From Christensenella sp. UBA1782 (lineage in GTDB: Bacteria; Bacillota; Clostridia; Christensenellales; DTU072), in NCBI GenBank assembly GCA_002315475.1, contig DCGI01000070.1:32116-38286 (forward strand): a stretch of DNA of 6,171 bases. The letters run 5' to 3'. Position numbers and translations under genes: made by a program. Under the pieces are notes generated by a model, which was not told the origin of the DNA, did not search any database, and saw nothing but the letters and a program-made list of their open reading frames with translations. Below are positions 5,559-6,171 of this stretch, one piece after another (position 1 is the first letter of the stretch; each line of letters begins with the position of its first letter).

Positions 5559-6170
5559 CTACTTTTTTCTGTAAATCGTCCACGACAAAACGTAGGTCAA
5601 AATCGAAACGCCGATGACGACGATTAAGCCGTACCCGAACGCATATTTCTCGGTCATGAGCGGATACAGAGAAATCAACAAACTGCACAAAATCATCAAA
5701 AAGCCGATTCCGCCGAAATTGCGTTTTCGATACCCGTCCTCTCCCTTTTTGTCGCAAAGCGCCACAATGGTTTTGACAAACAAAACTACCGTCAAAACGG
5801 CATACAAAACCGTCGCCGCCATCATCAAATACGCAAATACACCGGCGATGCCTTCCTGCGCAAAATCTTCGGCAAACGGCGAAGAAAGTGCCTGCGTCAT
5901 GTTTGCGATAAATCCGGTAACGCCATCAAAAAAGTATATCTTTTCCAACCCTTGATAAATCGTCAAAGCCCCCGTAACGGGCTCGATCACCACATACTCG
6001 CAAATAAAAGAAAAGACCGCCGCAAGGGACAACAGAAGTAACAAAACCAACGAAAATACACTTCGTTTGGTATACCCGTTGTCCTTCTTTTGGATACCCA
6101 TACGAAGTTTGGACGCCTCGCTATACACCGGTTGCACCAGTGTTTCCGCTTGCTTATGGCAGGTACAGGA
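5559..6170 (-). CDS. Single-module four-helix membrane protein, start probably beyond the window
   Basis: Family not recognised. The frame ends with TAG at 5559-5561 and is open to the right edge. Possible internal starts are GTG 6137 (192 residues) and ATG 6101, but neither has a good ribosome site, whereas all other genes here do, so the true start is probably outside. Counting from GTG 6137: a polar head with KKDNGYTKR, helix 1 about 26-48, an outside loop of about 50 residues containing YFFDGVTGFI (69-77), helix 2 about 100-128, a basic inside loop (CDKKGEDGYRKRNFG), helix 3 about 142-161 and helix 4 about 167-189, ending YRKK. The layout and loop motifs resemble one module of the giant protein and the 316-residue protein. 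It sits in a separate upstream transcription unit closed by the terminator at 5511-5540. Confidence 0.85.
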   Translation of the reverse strand, partial: SCTCHKQAETLVQPVYSEASKLRMGIQKKDNGYTKRSVFSLVLLLLLSLAAVFSFICEYVVIEPVTGALTIYQGLEKIYFFDGVTGFIANMTQALSSPFAEDFAQEGIAGVFAYLMMAATVLYAVLTVVLFVKTIVALCDKKGEDGYRKRNFGGIGFLMILCSLLISLYPLMTEKYAFGYGLIVVIGVSILTYVLSWTIYRKK

Positions 6171-6171
6171 A

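Overview
The window is bacterial. Genes are compact, mostly spaced 16-58 bp apart, and preceded by good Shine-Dalgarno sequences. There is a sigma-70/sigma-A-type promoter and an intrinsic terminator. Base composition is moderate in GC within genes and very AT-rich between them. Strong AGGAGG-like ribosome sites and A/T-rich leaders fit a Bacillota-like (Clostridia-type) bacterium, but no marker gene is present, so the taxon is an inference. All genes lie on the minus strand, and I recognise none of them as a named family.

Reading right to left, in the direction of transcription, the first gene (5559-6170, probably cut by the window edge) encodes a small four-helix membrane protein. It ends at a hairpin terminator (5511-5540). 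A promoter (5431-5459) then starts an apparent four-gene operon. The genes are a 361-residue four-helix membrane protein with a very acidic outside loop (4278-5363), a 125-residue soluble Gln/Pro/Val/Ala/Thr-rich protein with 8-residue repeats (3873-4250), a 316-residue four-helix membrane protein with an acidic cytoplasmic tail (2906-3856), and a very large multi-span protein (1-2847) that runs off the left edge.

The large protein is the centre of interest. Its frame is open for 949 codons with no stop. It contains at least five tandem copies of a roughly 150-residue, four-helix module. Modules come in pairs (1+2, 3+4, 5+...), and the pairs are separated by acidic, probably disordered cytoplasmic linkers of about 90-100 residues. 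The three neighbouring membrane proteins each look like one diverged copy of the same layout: cytoplasmic N-terminus, helix 1, long outside loop, helix 2, short basic inside loop, helices 3 and 4, basic end. The window therefore looks like a locus built from one tetraspan module, with single-module, multi-module and soluble partners. The lack of catalytic motifs or conserved charged residues within the helices suggests a structural, scaffolding or membrane-organising role rather than an enzyme or transporter. That is inference, and the function is unknown.
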